Shown piece after piece: positions 35,120 through 43,721 of a stretch of DNA of 64,000 nt (its first letter is position 1; every line of letters begins with the position of its first letter). Made by a program: the position numbers and the translations under genes. This DNA comes from JACCZX01 sp963829995 (lineage in GTDB: Bacteria; Pseudomonadota; Gammaproteobacteria; Burkholderiales; Burkholderiaceae_F): contig CAWHKW010000009.1 in assembly GCA_963829995.1 (NCBI GenBank), positions 62,001 to 126,000 on the forward strand, read 5' to 3'. The notes beneath the pieces are model-generated. The model had not been told where the DNA came from. It saw only the letters and a program-made list of their open reading frames with translations, and did not search any database.

Positions 35120-36112
35120 TCACGTGGACAGAGCGACCGCGGTGCCGCGCCCCGTTTCCACGGCTCTCTCGTACGTCGCGGCCGCAGCAGCGACGTCCTG
35201 AAGCGCCATGCCGGTGCTGTCGAAAACGACAATCTCGTCCGGCGACAGTCGACCTCGCTTGCGGCCCGCAACTATCTCGCCGAGCTCGGCGTGGACGCTC
35301 TCGCGCGACAGGATGTCTGCTTTGATCGCGTGGTGAAGGTCCCCGATGGCCACGCACTGGGCCGTTACGTCCGTTACGAGTGTCACCGAGGCGAGCAGTG
35401 CGGCATCGAGTTCCTGTTTTTCCTCGCTATCGGCGCCGACTGCCGCGACGAAAGTGCCGGGAGCGAGAAATCCGTCGAACAAGAGCGGCTGGCGCGACGG
35501 AGTACAGGTCACAACGATCGCGCTCGCGCGCGAGGCCGCTCGTAAGTCGTCGACTGCCGTTGCGTCGAGACCCAGTTCGTCCTCGACTTCGCTTGCAAAT
35601 CTTTGCGCGCGTTCCCGGTCGATGTCGAACGCAAGGACCTTGCGGATCGACCGAACGCGCGCCAGCGCGACGAGCTGGGCGCGGCCTTGGACACCGCAAC
35701 CGCAGACCGTCACGACCGCGGCATCGGGCCGAGCGAAATGCTGCGCGGCCACCGCCGTGGCCGCCGCTGTACGCAACGTGGTGATAGATGCCGAGTCAAG
35801 CAAGGCCAGCGGCACCCCCGTGTCTGCATCCGAGAGGACGACAACGCCCTGAATCCGCGCGAGACCCAGAGCTGCGTTGCCATTGAAGTTGCCGTTCACC
35901 TTGGCTGCGAAATAGTGCCGACGACGGCGCAGTAGGCCCGACTTGATGTGGAAGCCTCCACCCAGAGTCGCCACGCCAAGGACCGCCGGCGGGGGCGTCT
36001 CGCCGCTGCCGTGCGCACGGAACGCTTCCTCGACTGCGGCGCGGCACGCGTCCGGACTGAGAAGCGCCTCTACGTCGCTTCGCGTGAGGACGAGCGTGAC
36101 CAAGTTCGTCAA
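35120..36112 (-). CDS. Ornithine cyclodeaminase/mu-crystallin family protein
   Basis: The 330-residue NAD(P)-dependent enzyme belongs to the family of ornithine cyclodeaminase, alanine dehydrogenase and ketimine reductase. It shows the substrate-binding Lys in YFAAKVNGNF (near 70), the family signature SASITTLRTAAATAVAA and the Rossmann loop VCGCGVQGRAQL. The start is an in-frame TTG at 36112; no ATG fits. It is divergent from chrB across 64 bases that hold an operator-like inverted repeat. The substrate is undetermined, but the neighbouring lyase-like fusion might act on a connected metabolite. Confidence 0.88.
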   Translation of the reverse strand: MTNLVTLVLTRSDVEALLSPDACRAAVEEAFRAHGSGETPPPAVLGVATLGGGFHIKSGLLRRRRHYFAAKVNGNFNGNAALGLARIQGVVVLSDADTGVPLALLDSASITTLRTAAATAVAAQHFARPDAAVVTVCGCGVQGRAQLVALARVRSIRKVLAFDIDRERAQRFASEVEDELGLDATAVDDLRAASRASAIVVTCTPSRQPLLFDGFLAPGTFVAAVGADSEEKQELDAALLASVTLVTDVTAQCVAIGDLHHAIKADILSRESVHAELGEIVAGRKRGRLSPDEIVVFDSTGMALQDVAAAAATYERAVETGRGTAVALST

Positions 36113-36137
36113 GGGGATTGACTGCGCGTCATTCTTT

Positions 36138-36173
36138 TGTAGACATTAGCACACTGAAGTAATAATATCTACA
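36138..36173 (+). promoter_or_regulatory. chrB promoter overlapped by an inverted-repeat operator
   Basis: TAGACA (36140-36145, five of six bases of a -35 consensus) is followed after 17 bases by TAATAT (36163-36168, a -10 candidate). This places the start of transcription at or a few bases before the chrB ATG (36177). The arms TGTAGACATTA (36138-36148) and TAATATCTACA (36163-36173) form an 11-bp inverted repeat with one mismatch, covering both promoter boxes. A repressor bound here would block RNA polymerase. ChrB is a known chromate-sensing regulator in related systems, so it is the likely ligand. Confidence 0.6.
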
Positions 36174-36176
36174 CAA

Positions 36177-37115
36177 ATGCGATGGCTACTACTAGTACTG
36201 TCCCTTCCGACTGAAAATGCCACCGTGCGCATGCGCGCGTGGCGGGCACTGCGTGCTGCAGGCGCCGCAGTGCTGCGCGACGGCGTTTATCTGCTGCCGG
36301 CGCGTGATGACTGCCGCGTGACGCTCGAAGCGATCGCGCTGGATGTGCAATCGGGCGGAGGCGTCACCCATCTGATGCTGGCGGACGAGCCTCGCGATGC
36401 CGGGTTCGCCGCGTTGTTTGATCGCGGCGAAGACTACGCCGCGCTGCTCGATGAGATCCGCGCGACGAGCGACACGCTCGAGCCGGATACCGCGCTCGAG
36501 GGGTTGAAGCAAACCCGCAAGCTGCGCAAGGCGTTCATTGCACTGGCCGCTACCGACTTCTTTGCCGGAGAGGCGCGCAAGCAAACCGATGCCGCCTTGC
36601 AAGAGCTCGAACTTGCAGCGAACCGCCTGCTGACACCCGATGAACCGCACGCGGTACGCAGCGCGATCAAGCGATTGAGAATCGAAGACTACAAAGGTCG
36701 CGTTTGGGCGACGCGCCGGCGCCCCTGGGTCGATCGCCTCGCATGCGCGTGGCTGATCCGGCGCTACATCGACCGCAAAGCACGCATCGTGTGGCTGACC
36801 AAACCGAAAGACTGTCCAGCCAAGGCGATTGGATTCGACTTTGACGGCGCCACTTTCAGCCACGTCGGTGCGCGCGTAACGTTTGAAGTGATGCTGGCGA
36901 GCTTCGGCTTCGAGCAGCCCGCGCTCAGGCGCATCGGCGCCATCGTTCACCATCTGGATGCGGGCGGCGTGCAGCCGCCAGAGGCAAGTGGCGTTGAAAG
37001 CGTCCTTGCCGGACTGCGCGATTCGATCGAGGACGACGATCAACTCGTCAAGGCCGCGTGCGCCGTGTTCGACGGGTTGCTGGTCTCGTTCGAAAAAGCT
37101 GGGCAAGCTGAATGA
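36177..37115 (+). CDS. chrB: Chromate resistance regulator/protein ChrB
   Basis: Chromate-responsive protein that in Ochrobactrum-type systems controls the chr operon. The 312 residues comprise an N-terminal winged-helix-like ChrB domain (WLLLVLSLPTENATVRMRAW through DGVYLLP) and a C-terminal ChrB domain from about 175 (VWATRRRPWVDRLACAWLIR, FDFDGATFSH). The ATG has no Shine-Dalgarno sequence and sits close to the predicted transcription start, so a leaderless message is plausible. It overlaps chrA by four bases (ATGA). Confidence 0.9.
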   Translation: MRWLLLVLSLPTENATVRMRAWRALRAAGAAVLRDGVYLLPARDDCRVTLEAIALDVQSGGGVTHLMLADEPRDAGFAALFDRGEDYAALLDEIRATSDTLEPDTALEGLKQTRKLRKAFIALAATDFFAGEARKQTDAALQELELAANRLLTPDEPHAVRSAIKRLRIEDYKGRVWATRRRPWVDRLACAWLIRRYIDRKARIVWLTKPKDCPAKAIGFDFDGATFSHVGARVTFEVMLASFGFEQPALRRIGAIVHHLDAGGVQPPEASGVESVLAGLRDSIEDDDQLVKAACAVFDGLLVSFEKAGQAE

Positions 37116-38467
37116 CTGCGCCGCTCCCACTAACGGCGGATGAATTCGCTCCCGCGCCGATAACCTTCTGGGCAGCGTTTCGCTTCTGGCTCAAGCTTGG
37201 CTTCATCAGCTTCGGAGGGCCGGCCGGACAGATTTCGATCATGCATCAGGAGCTGGTCGAAAACCGGCGCTGGATTTCGGAGCGCCGGTTTCTGCACGCA
37301 CTGAACTACTGCATGGTGCTGCCCGGCCCGGAGGCGCAGCAACTTGCCACCTACATCGGCTGGCTGATGCATCGCACTTGGGGCGGCATCGTCGCCGGTG
37401 CGTTGTTCGTGCTGCCGTCGCTGCTGATCCTGATCGCGTTATCTTGGATCTACGTCGCTTTTGGCAACGTACCCCTGGTCGCCGGCCTGTTCTACGGCAT
37501 CAAACCCGCAGTCACAGCGATCGTGCTGCAGGCGGCTTACCGCATCGGCTCGCGCGCACTGAAGAATGAATGGTTGTGGGCGATAGCAGCAGCATCGTTC
37601 ACCGCGCTCTTCGCTTTGAACGCGCCGTTTCCCGCGGTCATTGCAGCGGCGGCAGTGATCGGTTATGCCGGCGGGCGCCTCGCACCCAAAAAATTCGCCA
37701 TCGGCGGCGCGCAAGGCACATCGAACAAATCGTTCGGCGCGGCGGTCATCGACGATGACACACCGACTCCCGCGCACGCAACGTTCAACAGACATCGCTT
37801 CGCAAGGGTCGCGCTGGTCGGCCTCGGCCTGTGGCTGGTTCCGATGTCAGTGCTGATCGCGGCCTACGGTTGGGATCACGTTTTCATGCAGATGAGTTGG
37901 TTCTTCACCAAAGCGGCGCTGCTGACGTTCGGCGGCGCCTACGCGGTCCTGCCCTACGTTTATCAGGGGGCGGTCGTTCACCACGGCTGGCTGACACCGG
38001 CACAGATGATCGACGGCCTTGCACTCGGAGAAACCACGCCGGGGCCGCTGATCATGGTGGTGGCTTTCGTGGGCTTCGTCGGCGCCTATGTCGACGCCCC
38101 GTTCGGTCCGGGCAATCCGTTCCTCGCCGGCGCAGTGGCGGCCACGTTGGTGACGTGGTTCACGTTCCTGCCCTCGTTCCTGTTCATCCTCGCGGGTGGC
38201 CCGTTTGTTGAGAGCACGCATAACGACCTCAAATTCACGGCGCCGCTAACCGCCATCACCGCCGCGGTGGTTGGCGCGATCATCAACCTCGCGCTGTTCT
38301 TCGGTTACCACGTGCTGTGGCCGACGGGTCTCGCGGGCAGCTTCGATTGGATCTCTGCATTGATCGCAATCGCCGCAGCAGTGGCCCTGTTTCGATTCAA
38401 AGCGCATGTGATCAGCGTGATCGCCGCGTGCGCGGTCGTTGGCTTGTTGGTGCGGCTTGTTTTTTGA
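37112..38467 (+). CDS. chrA: Chromate efflux transporter ChrA (long-chain type)
   Basis: Inner-membrane CHR-family exporter of chromate. Its 451 residues are of the long, two-domain type with about ten to twelve hydrophobic segments. Each half carries the family motif: FGGPAGQISIMHQELVE in the first half and FGGAYAVLPYVYQGAV in the second. GPEAQQLATYIGW and LGETTPGPLIMVVAFVG are also typical. The start overlaps the chrB stop by four bases. It is the key resistance determinant of the operon; sulfate analogues cannot be excluded as substrates. Confidence 0.95.
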   Translation: MTAPLPLTADEFAPAPITFWAAFRFWLKLGFISFGGPAGQISIMHQELVENRRWISERRFLHALNYCMVLPGPEAQQLATYIGWLMHRTWGGIVAGALFVLPSLLILIALSWIYVAFGNVPLVAGLFYGIKPAVTAIVLQAAYRIGSRALKNEWLWAIAAASFTALFALNAPFPAVIAAAAVIGYAGGRLAPKKFAIGGAQGTSNKSFGAAVIDDDTPTPAHATFNRHRFARVALVGLGLWLVPMSVLIAAYGWDHVFMQMSWFFTKAALLTFGGAYAVLPYVYQGAVVHHGWLTPAQMIDGLALGETTPGPLIMVVAFVGFVGAYVDAPFGPGNPFLAGAVAATLVTWFTFLPSFLFILAGGPFVESTHNDLKFTAPLTAITAAVVGAIINLALFFGYHVLWPTGLAGSFDWISALIAIAAAVALFRFKAHVISVIAACAVVGLLVRLVF

Positions 38468-38479
38468 AGGGAGAATCAA

Positions 38480-38824
38480 ATGGACCGAATCAGTCCCCAC
38501 GAGCTGGCCGAATGGCAAACGGCTCATCGAACATTCACGTTGCTCGACGTGCGGCGCAAGGCGGTGCGCGCTGCCGACGCCGCCGACCTTCCGAACGCGC
38601 GCTGGCTGGATCCCGAGCAGGTGTTCGCGTGGAAAGACGAAGTCCCGCGCGATCGCCCGGCCATCGTTTATTGCGCAAAAGGTCATGAGATCAGCCAGGG
38701 CATCGCCGCGACGCTGTGCGCGCTCGGCTTGGACGCACGTTTTCTGGTCGATGGGTTTGCGGGTTGGCGTGCGGCACAGATGCCGCTGACTTCACACCCC
38801 GTCAAAGACGGAGATCAGACATGA
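38480..38824 (+). CDS. Single-domain rhodanese in chromate operon
   Basis: A 114-residue single rhodanese domain. The active-site Cys is in IVYCAKGHEISQG, about residue 64, giving the loop CAKGHE. This is a hydrophobic/charged variant of the usual CRxGxR loop. Thiosulfate sulfurtransferase activity is possible, but such short rhodaneses often act in redox signalling or detoxification. It sits 12 bases after chrA with a GGGAGAA site and ends in an ATGA overlap with the ChrB-domain gene, so it belongs to the chromate operon. Confidence 0.88.
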   Translation: MDRISPHELAEWQTAHRTFTLLDVRRKAVRAADAADLPNARWLDPEQVFAWKDEVPRDRPAIVYCAKGHEISQGIAATLCALGLDARFLVDGFAGWRAAQMPLTSHPVKDGDQT

Positions 38825-39273
38825 AATGGATCACCCGCGAGCGCCCGAAGATCGATCGCATCGCTTGCCCTTGGCTGGTGGCGCGCTTCATCGACCGGGA
38901 GCCGGAGTTCATGTACGTCCCGAGCGGCGATGTACTGAGCGTCGCCGACAAAACCGCGGCGATTCCGTACGACATCCCGGGGGTCGAACTGACGCACGAC
39001 GGCGAGCTGTGCAGCTTCGACGCGTTTCTGAAGAAGTACCAGCTCGACGATCCGGCGCTGCAGCGACTGGCGTTGATCGTGCGCGGGGCCGATACCTCAC
39101 GTCTCGCACTGACACCGGAGTCCGCCGGCCTGTATGCGATATCGCTCGGGTTGTCGCACGACTTCGCCGACGATCACGAAATGCTCAGCCACGGCATGGT
39201 GATGTACGACGCGCTGTATGCGTGGTGCAAGCATTGCCAGAGCGAGTCGCACAACTGGCCGCCGCAAAGTTGA
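38821..39273 (+). CDS. ChrB C-terminal-domain protein
   Basis: A 150-residue protein equal to the C-terminal domain of ChrB and lacking its N-terminal DNA-binding part. Shared features with residues 175-312 of chrB are the start WITRERPKIDRIACPWLVARFIDR (split here only in description), the Cys at IACPWL, a middle Asp/Cys region and the C-terminal ALIVRGADTS segment. The ATG at 38821 overlaps the rhodanese stop. Likely a chromate-binding or redox partner working with ChrB and the rhodanese; this role is inferred. Confidence 0.85.
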   Translation: MKWITRERPKIDRIACPWLVARFIDREPEFMYVPSGDVLSVADKTAAIPYDIPGVELTHDGELCSFDAFLKKYQLDDPALQRLALIVRGADTSRLALTPESAGLYAISLGLSHDFADDHEMLSHGMVMYDALYAWCKHCQSESHNWPPQS

Positions 39274-39320
39274 GTGCATCACTGCCAGCGCGTTTCCGCC
39301 TAGACGCTGCGCGCGGCCCA

Positions 39321-39340
39321 TGTTGCTGCCAGCAGCAACA
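39321..39340. repeat. Short hairpin between chromate operon and nuclease gene
   Basis: TGTTGCTG (39321-39328) pairs exactly with CAGCAACA (39333-39340) across the loop CCAG. No T-tract follows, so it is not a clear terminator. It sits in the 115-base gap and might stabilise the operon's 3' end. Confidence 0.5.
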
Positions 39341-39388
39341 GGAAGCCCGCGAAAGGTCGCGCGATGCCGCAAGGCACCCACGCGCCAA

Positions 39389-40264
39389 ATGATCGTTCAC
39401 GTCGTAGACGGAACCTACGAGCTGTTCCGGCACTTCTATGGCCTGCGTCGCTTCAACAAAGGCATCGACCGCCCCTATGGCGCTGCGATTGGCGTACTGA
39501 ACACGGTGCTCGAGATGATCGAAGGCGGCGCCGTGCATATAGGCGTTGCCACCGACCACATCATCGAGTCGTTTCGAAATCGCCTGTGGCCCGGGTACAA
39601 AACGGGCGCGGGTATCGATCCCGCCCTTTTCGCACAGTTCCATCCACTCGAAGAAGCGCTGGCTGCGATGGGCGTCGTCGTGTGGCCGATGATCGAACTG
39701 GAGGCCGATGACGCGCTCGCATCTGCCGCGAGGATTGCATCCGAAGATGCGCGTGTCGAGAAAGTCTGCATCTGGACGCCCGATAAAGACCTCGCGCAGT
39801 GCGTGCGCGGTGAGCGCGTCGTTCAGATCGATCGCAAGTCGAAACAGATCCGCGACGCCGACGGTGTGCGGCAGAAGTTCGGCGTGGAGCCGAGTTTGAT
39901 TCCGGACTTTCTGGCTCTAGTCGGCGATTCGGCCGATGGCTATCCGGGCATCTCCGGGATCGGAGCCGTGTCCGCCGCGCGCCTGCTCAATCGCCATGGA
40001 GCGATCGAAAAGTTTCCCCCGGCTGTGCTCGGCAATCGCCTCGACCAGGCATTGCTGTTCAAGAATCTCGCGACGTTAAGAACCGACGCAGCACTGTTCA
40101 GCAATGCGGATGAACTGGCGTGGGACGGTGCTACGAGGCAATTCCTTTCGTGGACCGAGCGTATGCAGGCGCCCGGTCTGCTCGGCCGCTGCAACAAGGC
40201 AGAGAAAGCGCGAACTGCAGCCGCGAGCGCTTCGTTACCGTCGCGGGACCGACCGGCGAAATGA
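39389..40264 (+). CDS. Stand-alone 5'-3' exonuclease / flap endonuclease-like protein
   Basis: The 291-residue product resembles the 5' nuclease domain of DNA polymerase I without any polymerase. It starts with the metal-binding Asp in MIVHVVDGTYELFRHFYG and has the acidic cluster ELEADDALASAARIA, WTPDKDLAQCV, and the helix-three-turn-helix LVGDSADGYPGISGIGAVSA that grips the DNA. The ATG at 39389 fits the family start. Separate from polA at 3373. The C-terminal 40 residues are Ala/Arg-rich and overlap the opposing DUF6064 gene by 30 bases. Role probably repair or RNA-primer removal. Confidence 0.88.
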   Translation: MIVHVVDGTYELFRHFYGLRRFNKGIDRPYGAAIGVLNTVLEMIEGGAVHIGVATDHIIESFRNRLWPGYKTGAGIDPALFAQFHPLEEALAAMGVVVWPMIELEADDALASAARIASEDARVEKVCIWTPDKDLAQCVRGERVVQIDRKSKQIRDADGVRQKFGVEPSLIPDFLALVGDSADGYPGISGIGAVSAARLLNRHGAIEKFPPAVLGNRLDQALLFKNLATLRTDAALFSNADELAWDGATRQFLSWTERMQAPGLLGRCNKAEKARTAAASASLPSRDRPAK

Positions 40265-40903
40265 CAGCAGCAGAACCAGGCTTGCGACCATCGGCAAGAC
40301 AAGCGCGTCAGCGGCATGCATCACCCACAGCGTTGTGCCACTGAGCAGGCACCAGAGAATCGGTATCGGCAGCGCAATCGGGTTGCTGCGGTCTGCCGCG
40401 AGTAGCAGGGCCAGGGTAGCCACTGCGGTCGGGTCGGGCGCCACGCCGAAGACTTCAGCTTGCCGCCAGTCGCGCCCGAGCAGCAAGCCAAGAAGCGGCT
40501 CAACAACGAGAGCGAAGACGAAAATCGCGACACCGATGCGCGCGATCACACTCGGTTCGGAGTCAAAGCGCAGCCGGTCGCGCACGACTCCGATCCAAGT
40601 CAACAGCAGCGCCTCGATCGCGAAGCCCACCGCAAAATAACCGGCTGCCCAATTGATTGCCGTGTAGCGCTGCCAATGAAATGCCCATGCGATCCATAGC
40701 CAGCACGCCGCCAGCGTGGCCGCGATCGCGCGGCCACGCCATGGTGCGCGACTGCGCATCAATGCGAGGATCATCACGCCGGCCAACACCGTCACGACCT
40801 GCAGCGGCCAGATGTCGGCGTTGTAAAGCTCGAACAGTCGATAGTAGGTGCGCGGAGCGAACAGCAGAAAATCAGAGGGTCTGTAGGTCCACCACTCGGA
40901 CAT
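40235..40903 (-). CDS. DUF6064-type integral membrane protein
   Basis: A 222-residue membrane protein with six to seven hydrophobic helices. The N-terminus (WWTYRPSDFLLFAPRTYYRLFELYN, shown in part) recalls the DUF6064 family's 'YRPSDFL...SPRTYWRL' pattern, which is the basis of the name. No function is known for the family. It is convergent with the flap-endonuclease-like gene and overlaps its 3' end by 30 bases. It is 29 bases downstream of the aldo/keto reductase gene's stop on the complementary arrangement, with no sign of co-transcription. Confidence 0.7.
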   Translation of the reverse strand: MSEWWTYRPSDFLLFAPRTYYRLFELYNADIWPLQVVTVLAGVMILALMRSRAPWRGRAIAATLAACWLWIAWAFHWQRYTAINWAAGYFAVGFAIEALLLTWIGVVRDRLRFDSEPSVIARIGVAIFVFALVVEPLLGLLLGRDWRQAEVFGVAPDPTAVATLALLLAADRSNPIALPIPILWCLLSGTTLWVMHAADALVLPMVASLVLLLSFRRSVPRR

Positions 40904-40932
40904 CAGCGTTTCCCCATTCAGAGCGTCCGCAT

Positions 40933-41886
40933 CTAAAGCTTCTGAACGTGCTCGACGATGCGCCGACGCATCGGCTCATCGGGCAAGCGTCCAACCGCGG
41001 CGCCCATGTTCTCGCGCACATGCGCGACGTTTGAGGTGGCCGGGATCGCGCAAGTGACCGCCGGATGCGAGATCGTGAACTTCAACAGGATCTGCGCCCA
41101 GTTTGCGCAGTCGATCTCCGCCGCCCATGCGGGAAGGGGTTGGCGCGCGACCGAACGAATCAACTCGCCTTGGCGAAACGGCCGGTTGACGATGACTCCG
41201 ATCCGGCGCTCGCGTGCGAGCGGAAAAATGCGCTGCTCGACTTCACGATCTAGCACGTTATAAGTGACCTGCACGAAGTCGATCGGCTGACTCGCCATGA
41301 TTTGTTCGAATTCCCGATGGCGGCGCCCTTCTGAAGTCGTGATACCGACGTAGCGAAGTTGGCCCGCTGCCTTCATTGCAAGCAGGGTCGGCAGGTGCTC
41401 CTGCCAGGCGAGCAGGTTATGAACCTGCAGCAGATCGAAGCGCGGCACGTTCCAGTTCTGGCGCGATGTTTCGATCTGGCCCGGACCGCGGGCGCCCGAC
41501 GAGATCCAGACTTTGTCCGCCGCGAACACCGGCGCCGCTTGCCCGGCGTTGTTCAGCTTGCCGAGGCCATAACCAATGACTTCCTGCGACGACCCATACA
41601 TCGGTGATGAGTCGACAACTCGGCCGCCCGCCGCGAAAAAATTGCGCATGACTTCTGCACAATTGTCGCGTGCGACGCGATCGTTGCCGACGTTAAAGGT
41701 GATCCAGCTGCCGAGCCCGATGACAGGCAACGCTTGCCCGCTCGAAGGGATCGGACGCGAGAGCACGGAGCCCGACTGAGCGGATGCGCTCAGTGGAACG
41801 ATCAACGGCGCCGTCGCGAGTGCCAGCAGCAACCGTCGGCGACCCGCCAAGGTCGGCTGCGATGCCTGACGGCTGTTGCTCTTCAT
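40933..41886 (-). CDS. Exported aldo/keto reductase
   Basis: Oxidoreductase of the AKR superfamily, 317 residues from the ATG at 41886. A twin-arginine-type signal (GRRRLLLALATAPLIV, about 15-32, cleaved near SASAQ) indicates Tat export. The tetrad is visible: Asp and Tyr in VVDSSPMYGSSQ, Lys in FAADKVWISS and His in LLQVHNLLAW. Tat-exported AKRs are common in Burkholderiales; the substrate is unknown. An earlier in-frame start (41931) would add residues before the signal and is less likely. Confidence 0.88.
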   Translation of the reverse strand: MKSNSRQASQPTLAGRRRLLLALATAPLIVPLSASAQSGSVLSRPIPSSGQALPVIGLGSWITFNVGNDRVARDNCAEVMRNFFAAGGRVVDSSPMYGSSQEVIGYGLGKLNNAGQAAPVFAADKVWISSGARGPGQIETSRQNWNVPRFDLLQVHNLLAWQEHLPTLLAMKAAGQLRYVGITTSEGRRHREFEQIMASQPIDFVQVTYNVLDREVEQRIFPLARERRIGVIVNRPFRQGELIRSVARQPLPAWAAEIDCANWAQILLKFTISHPAVTCAIPATSNVAHVRENMGAAVGRLPDEPMRRRIVEHVQKL

Positions 41887-41976
41887 ATGGACTGTTCCAT
41901 TGGCACACGACCGCTGCGTCGTGAGGAGCACGATCCTAACGTGGTGTAGCGTCCAACTCCTCTAGACGAGCACGGG

Positions 41977-42198
41977 ATGACAGCAATGAACCTAGACCGA
42001 CTGATCGACAGTGAAGGCAGTGCGCTGGACGCGGCCGAACAACTAACCGAGCATCAGCTGCGAGTCGCAAAACAAATCGTCGCTAGTGCGAACACCGACC
42101 TGAAGACCAACTTGCCGCTGGAAACAGTGGGCTCGGTACTGCAGGCTCTCTCGACAAACTTCGCGGCTTTGATACTCGCTCGGCGCGATCCGACTTAG
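41977..42198 (+). CDS. Small hypothetical protein
   Basis: A 73-residue product with no membrane segment, predicted helical, amphipathic with a core LTEHQLRVAKQIVASAN and LPLETVGSVLQALSTNFAALIL. The ATG at 41977 or the one at 41986 is the start; ribosome-binding sites are weak. It lies in a short gap between divergent and convergent neighbours. Codon usage is similar to adjacent genes, giving moderate support that it is expressed. No function recognised. Confidence 0.45.
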   Translation: MTAMNLDRLIDSEGSALDAAEQLTEHQLRVAKQIVASANTDLKTNLPLETVGSVLQALSTNFAALILARRDPT

Positions 42199-42208
42199 AC
42201 ACCAGCGC

Positions 42209-42712
42209 TCATCGTCTCATTCGAGTTGCCACTTGCCCCAAGGCGATGGCCAGGGCCGCACCCCCTAGGACCTTGACCAGCTCGGGATGCTGGGCATAAA
42301 AGGCGCCCACTCTATCGAGCACACCCGGATCCTTTTTCTCAGCCGCCACCGCGATCTCCTGCATTTGCTGCGGCGTTAGCTGCTCTGCTTCGCTGGGCGT
42401 CAGAGTCGGCTGGCCTTTGCCCTGCACGCTTTGCAAAAGACGCCCAAGCGCTCCGCCGGCAACTCCTGATAGCACCGCGGGACCGACCGCCTGAATCAAT
42501 TGGTTTAGCAACCCGGTTCGTTGCTGCACGTTGGATCCGCTTAGCAATCTGCCCATCATGTCGCCGAAGGACGGAGTTTGGTCGGATCGAAAAGCCTGAG
42601 CGATGCCACTGCCCAGGACGTCGGGCGGCACTTGACGGGCCACCTCGTCGAAATCGGTTTCAGTGTCGGTCGGCCGTTCCGCATACTGCTTCAGGATGTC
42701 CATTACGTTCAT
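42209..42712 (-). CDS. Hypothetical protein with C-terminal hydrophobic segment
   Basis: Unrecognised 167-residue product from the ATG at 42712. The N-terminal two-thirds are polar and helix-forming with repeated small hydrophobics (LLNQLIQAVGPAVLSGVAGGALGRLL, shown only as a region of about 25 residues near 70-95). The middle is Gln/Glu-rich (PSEAEQLTPQQMQEIAV). The C-terminus (ELVKVLGGAALAIALGQVA) is a possible membrane helix. It is on the same strand as the next two small genes but separated by 77 bases. Function unknown. Confidence 0.65.
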   Translation of the reverse strand: MNVMDILKQYAERPTDTETDFDEVARQVPPDVLGSGIAQAFRSDQTPSFGDMMGRLLSGSNVQQRTGLLNQLIQAVGPAVLSGVAGGALGRLLQSVQGKGQPTLTPSEAEQLTPQQMQEIAVAAEKKDPGVLDRVGAFYAQHPELVKVLGGAALAIALGQVATRMRR

Positions 42713-42789
42713 TTGATACTCCCAGTGGGAACCGCTGAGTGGTTCGTTCGTGGTCCGACGCAAACGAGAATTCGAGCAGGCGGTTCAGG

Positions 42790-43152
42790 CTATTTTTTTT
42801 CCGCGACGTGCGGAGCGGTGTCCGCCTTGCTTGCCGCGTCGAAATTCCGCGAAGTCTTCGGCGTGTCAGGAAGAATGTCGGCGACGCGATTGCGGCAATC
42901 GGTGTCCTGTTGCCCGCTTTGCACATCGTCATGCGCCTGCTTCATGGCCTTGCGCGGTGGGGTCTCCTGCTGATCAGCCGACTGATCACGCTCATCGGGC
43001 TGGCGTAGCGTTGCGCCGTCGGGGCCCACGCCCTTCTCGTCGGTCGACAACGCGCGCCGCGTCCCTGTGAATGCAGTCGCCTCTGCCGGCGATGCTTTAG
43101 CATTTTGCCCGCGGCGTGGCTTGTGTATTTTTTTTTTCATTTCTCTATCCAT
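42790..43152 (-). CDS. Small charged hypothetical protein
   Basis: A 120-residue very polar, probably disordered protein rich in Lys, Asp, Gln and Arg (MDREMKKKIHKPRRGQ at the start, then QPDERDQSADQQETPPRKAM). The block QPDERDQSAD is a pattern I recall from small uncharacterised proteobacterial stress-associated proteins, but I cannot name the family. The start is taken at 43152; an ATG at 43140 is equally possible. Its first bases overlap the stop of the receiver gene at 43145 by eight bases. Confidence 0.55.
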   Translation of the reverse strand: MDREMKKKIHKPRRGQNAKASPAEATAFTGTRRALSTDEKGVGPDGATLRQPDERDQSADQQETPPRKAMKQAHDDVQSGQQDTDCRNRVADILPDTPKTSRNFDAASKADTAPHVAEKK

Positions 43153-43606
43153 TTGCGCGGTGCCGGCGTCGCAGTGGTTCAGATGCACTTCGATACTTTA
43201 GGGTCGACACCGTCCGCTCCAACAACTGCAGCAAGTCCCGCATCTCGCAAGGCTTGCCTACATGCAGGTCAAACCCGGCACGCGCGGCAGCGGCCACCGA
43301 TCCCGAATCTGATTTCGCCGTATAAGCGACTAGGACCTGCGAATCCGGTGGCGCCAGCTGGCGCAATTCGTGGGCCGTCGCATAACCATCCATCCCCGGC
43401 ATCTCGATGTCGAGCAGCACCAGGTGCGGCCGGAAGCTGGTGGCCACCTTCAGCGCGCTGCAACCATCGTAGGCTGCTCGCGCCTCATAGTCGGCCGAAC
43501 TAAGAACGGCCGCCAAGCCGTTCGCTGCGTCCACACTGTCGTCGACCACGAGAACCCTGATTGCCTGCTGTAGATTGCTCACAAAAGCCTCGAAACACCT
43601 ATGCAT
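43145..43606 (-). CDS. Single-domain response regulator (receiver)
   Basis: A CheY-like stand-alone receiver, 153 residues from the ATG at 43606, or 145 from a GTG at 43582. The acidic pair is in RVLVVDDSVDAA, phospho-acceptor Asp66 in LVLLDIEMPGMDG, the switch Thr in VAYTAKSD and Lys in LHVGKPCEM. No output domain follows. It lies on the same strand 116 bases downstream of a hybrid histidine kinase, a likely partner that could phosphorylate it. Confidence 0.85.
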   Translation of the reverse strand: MHRCFEAFVSNLQQAIRVLVVDDSVDAANGLAAVLSSADYEARAAYDGCSALKVATSFRPHLVLLDIEMPGMDGYATAHELRQLAPPDSQVLVAYTAKSDSGSVAAAARAGFDLHVGKPCEMRDLLQLLERTVSTLKYRSASEPLRRRHRANG

Positions 43607-43721
43607 GCCCGTTGACAAGCATTTGACATGCCGTGGGGATGAATCAAAACGGCGTTTTGCGTTAGCAGGAACGGATGGTGGCTGCAAAGCGCCTGCGCGG
43701 ACTCACGAGGCGTGCAATCGT

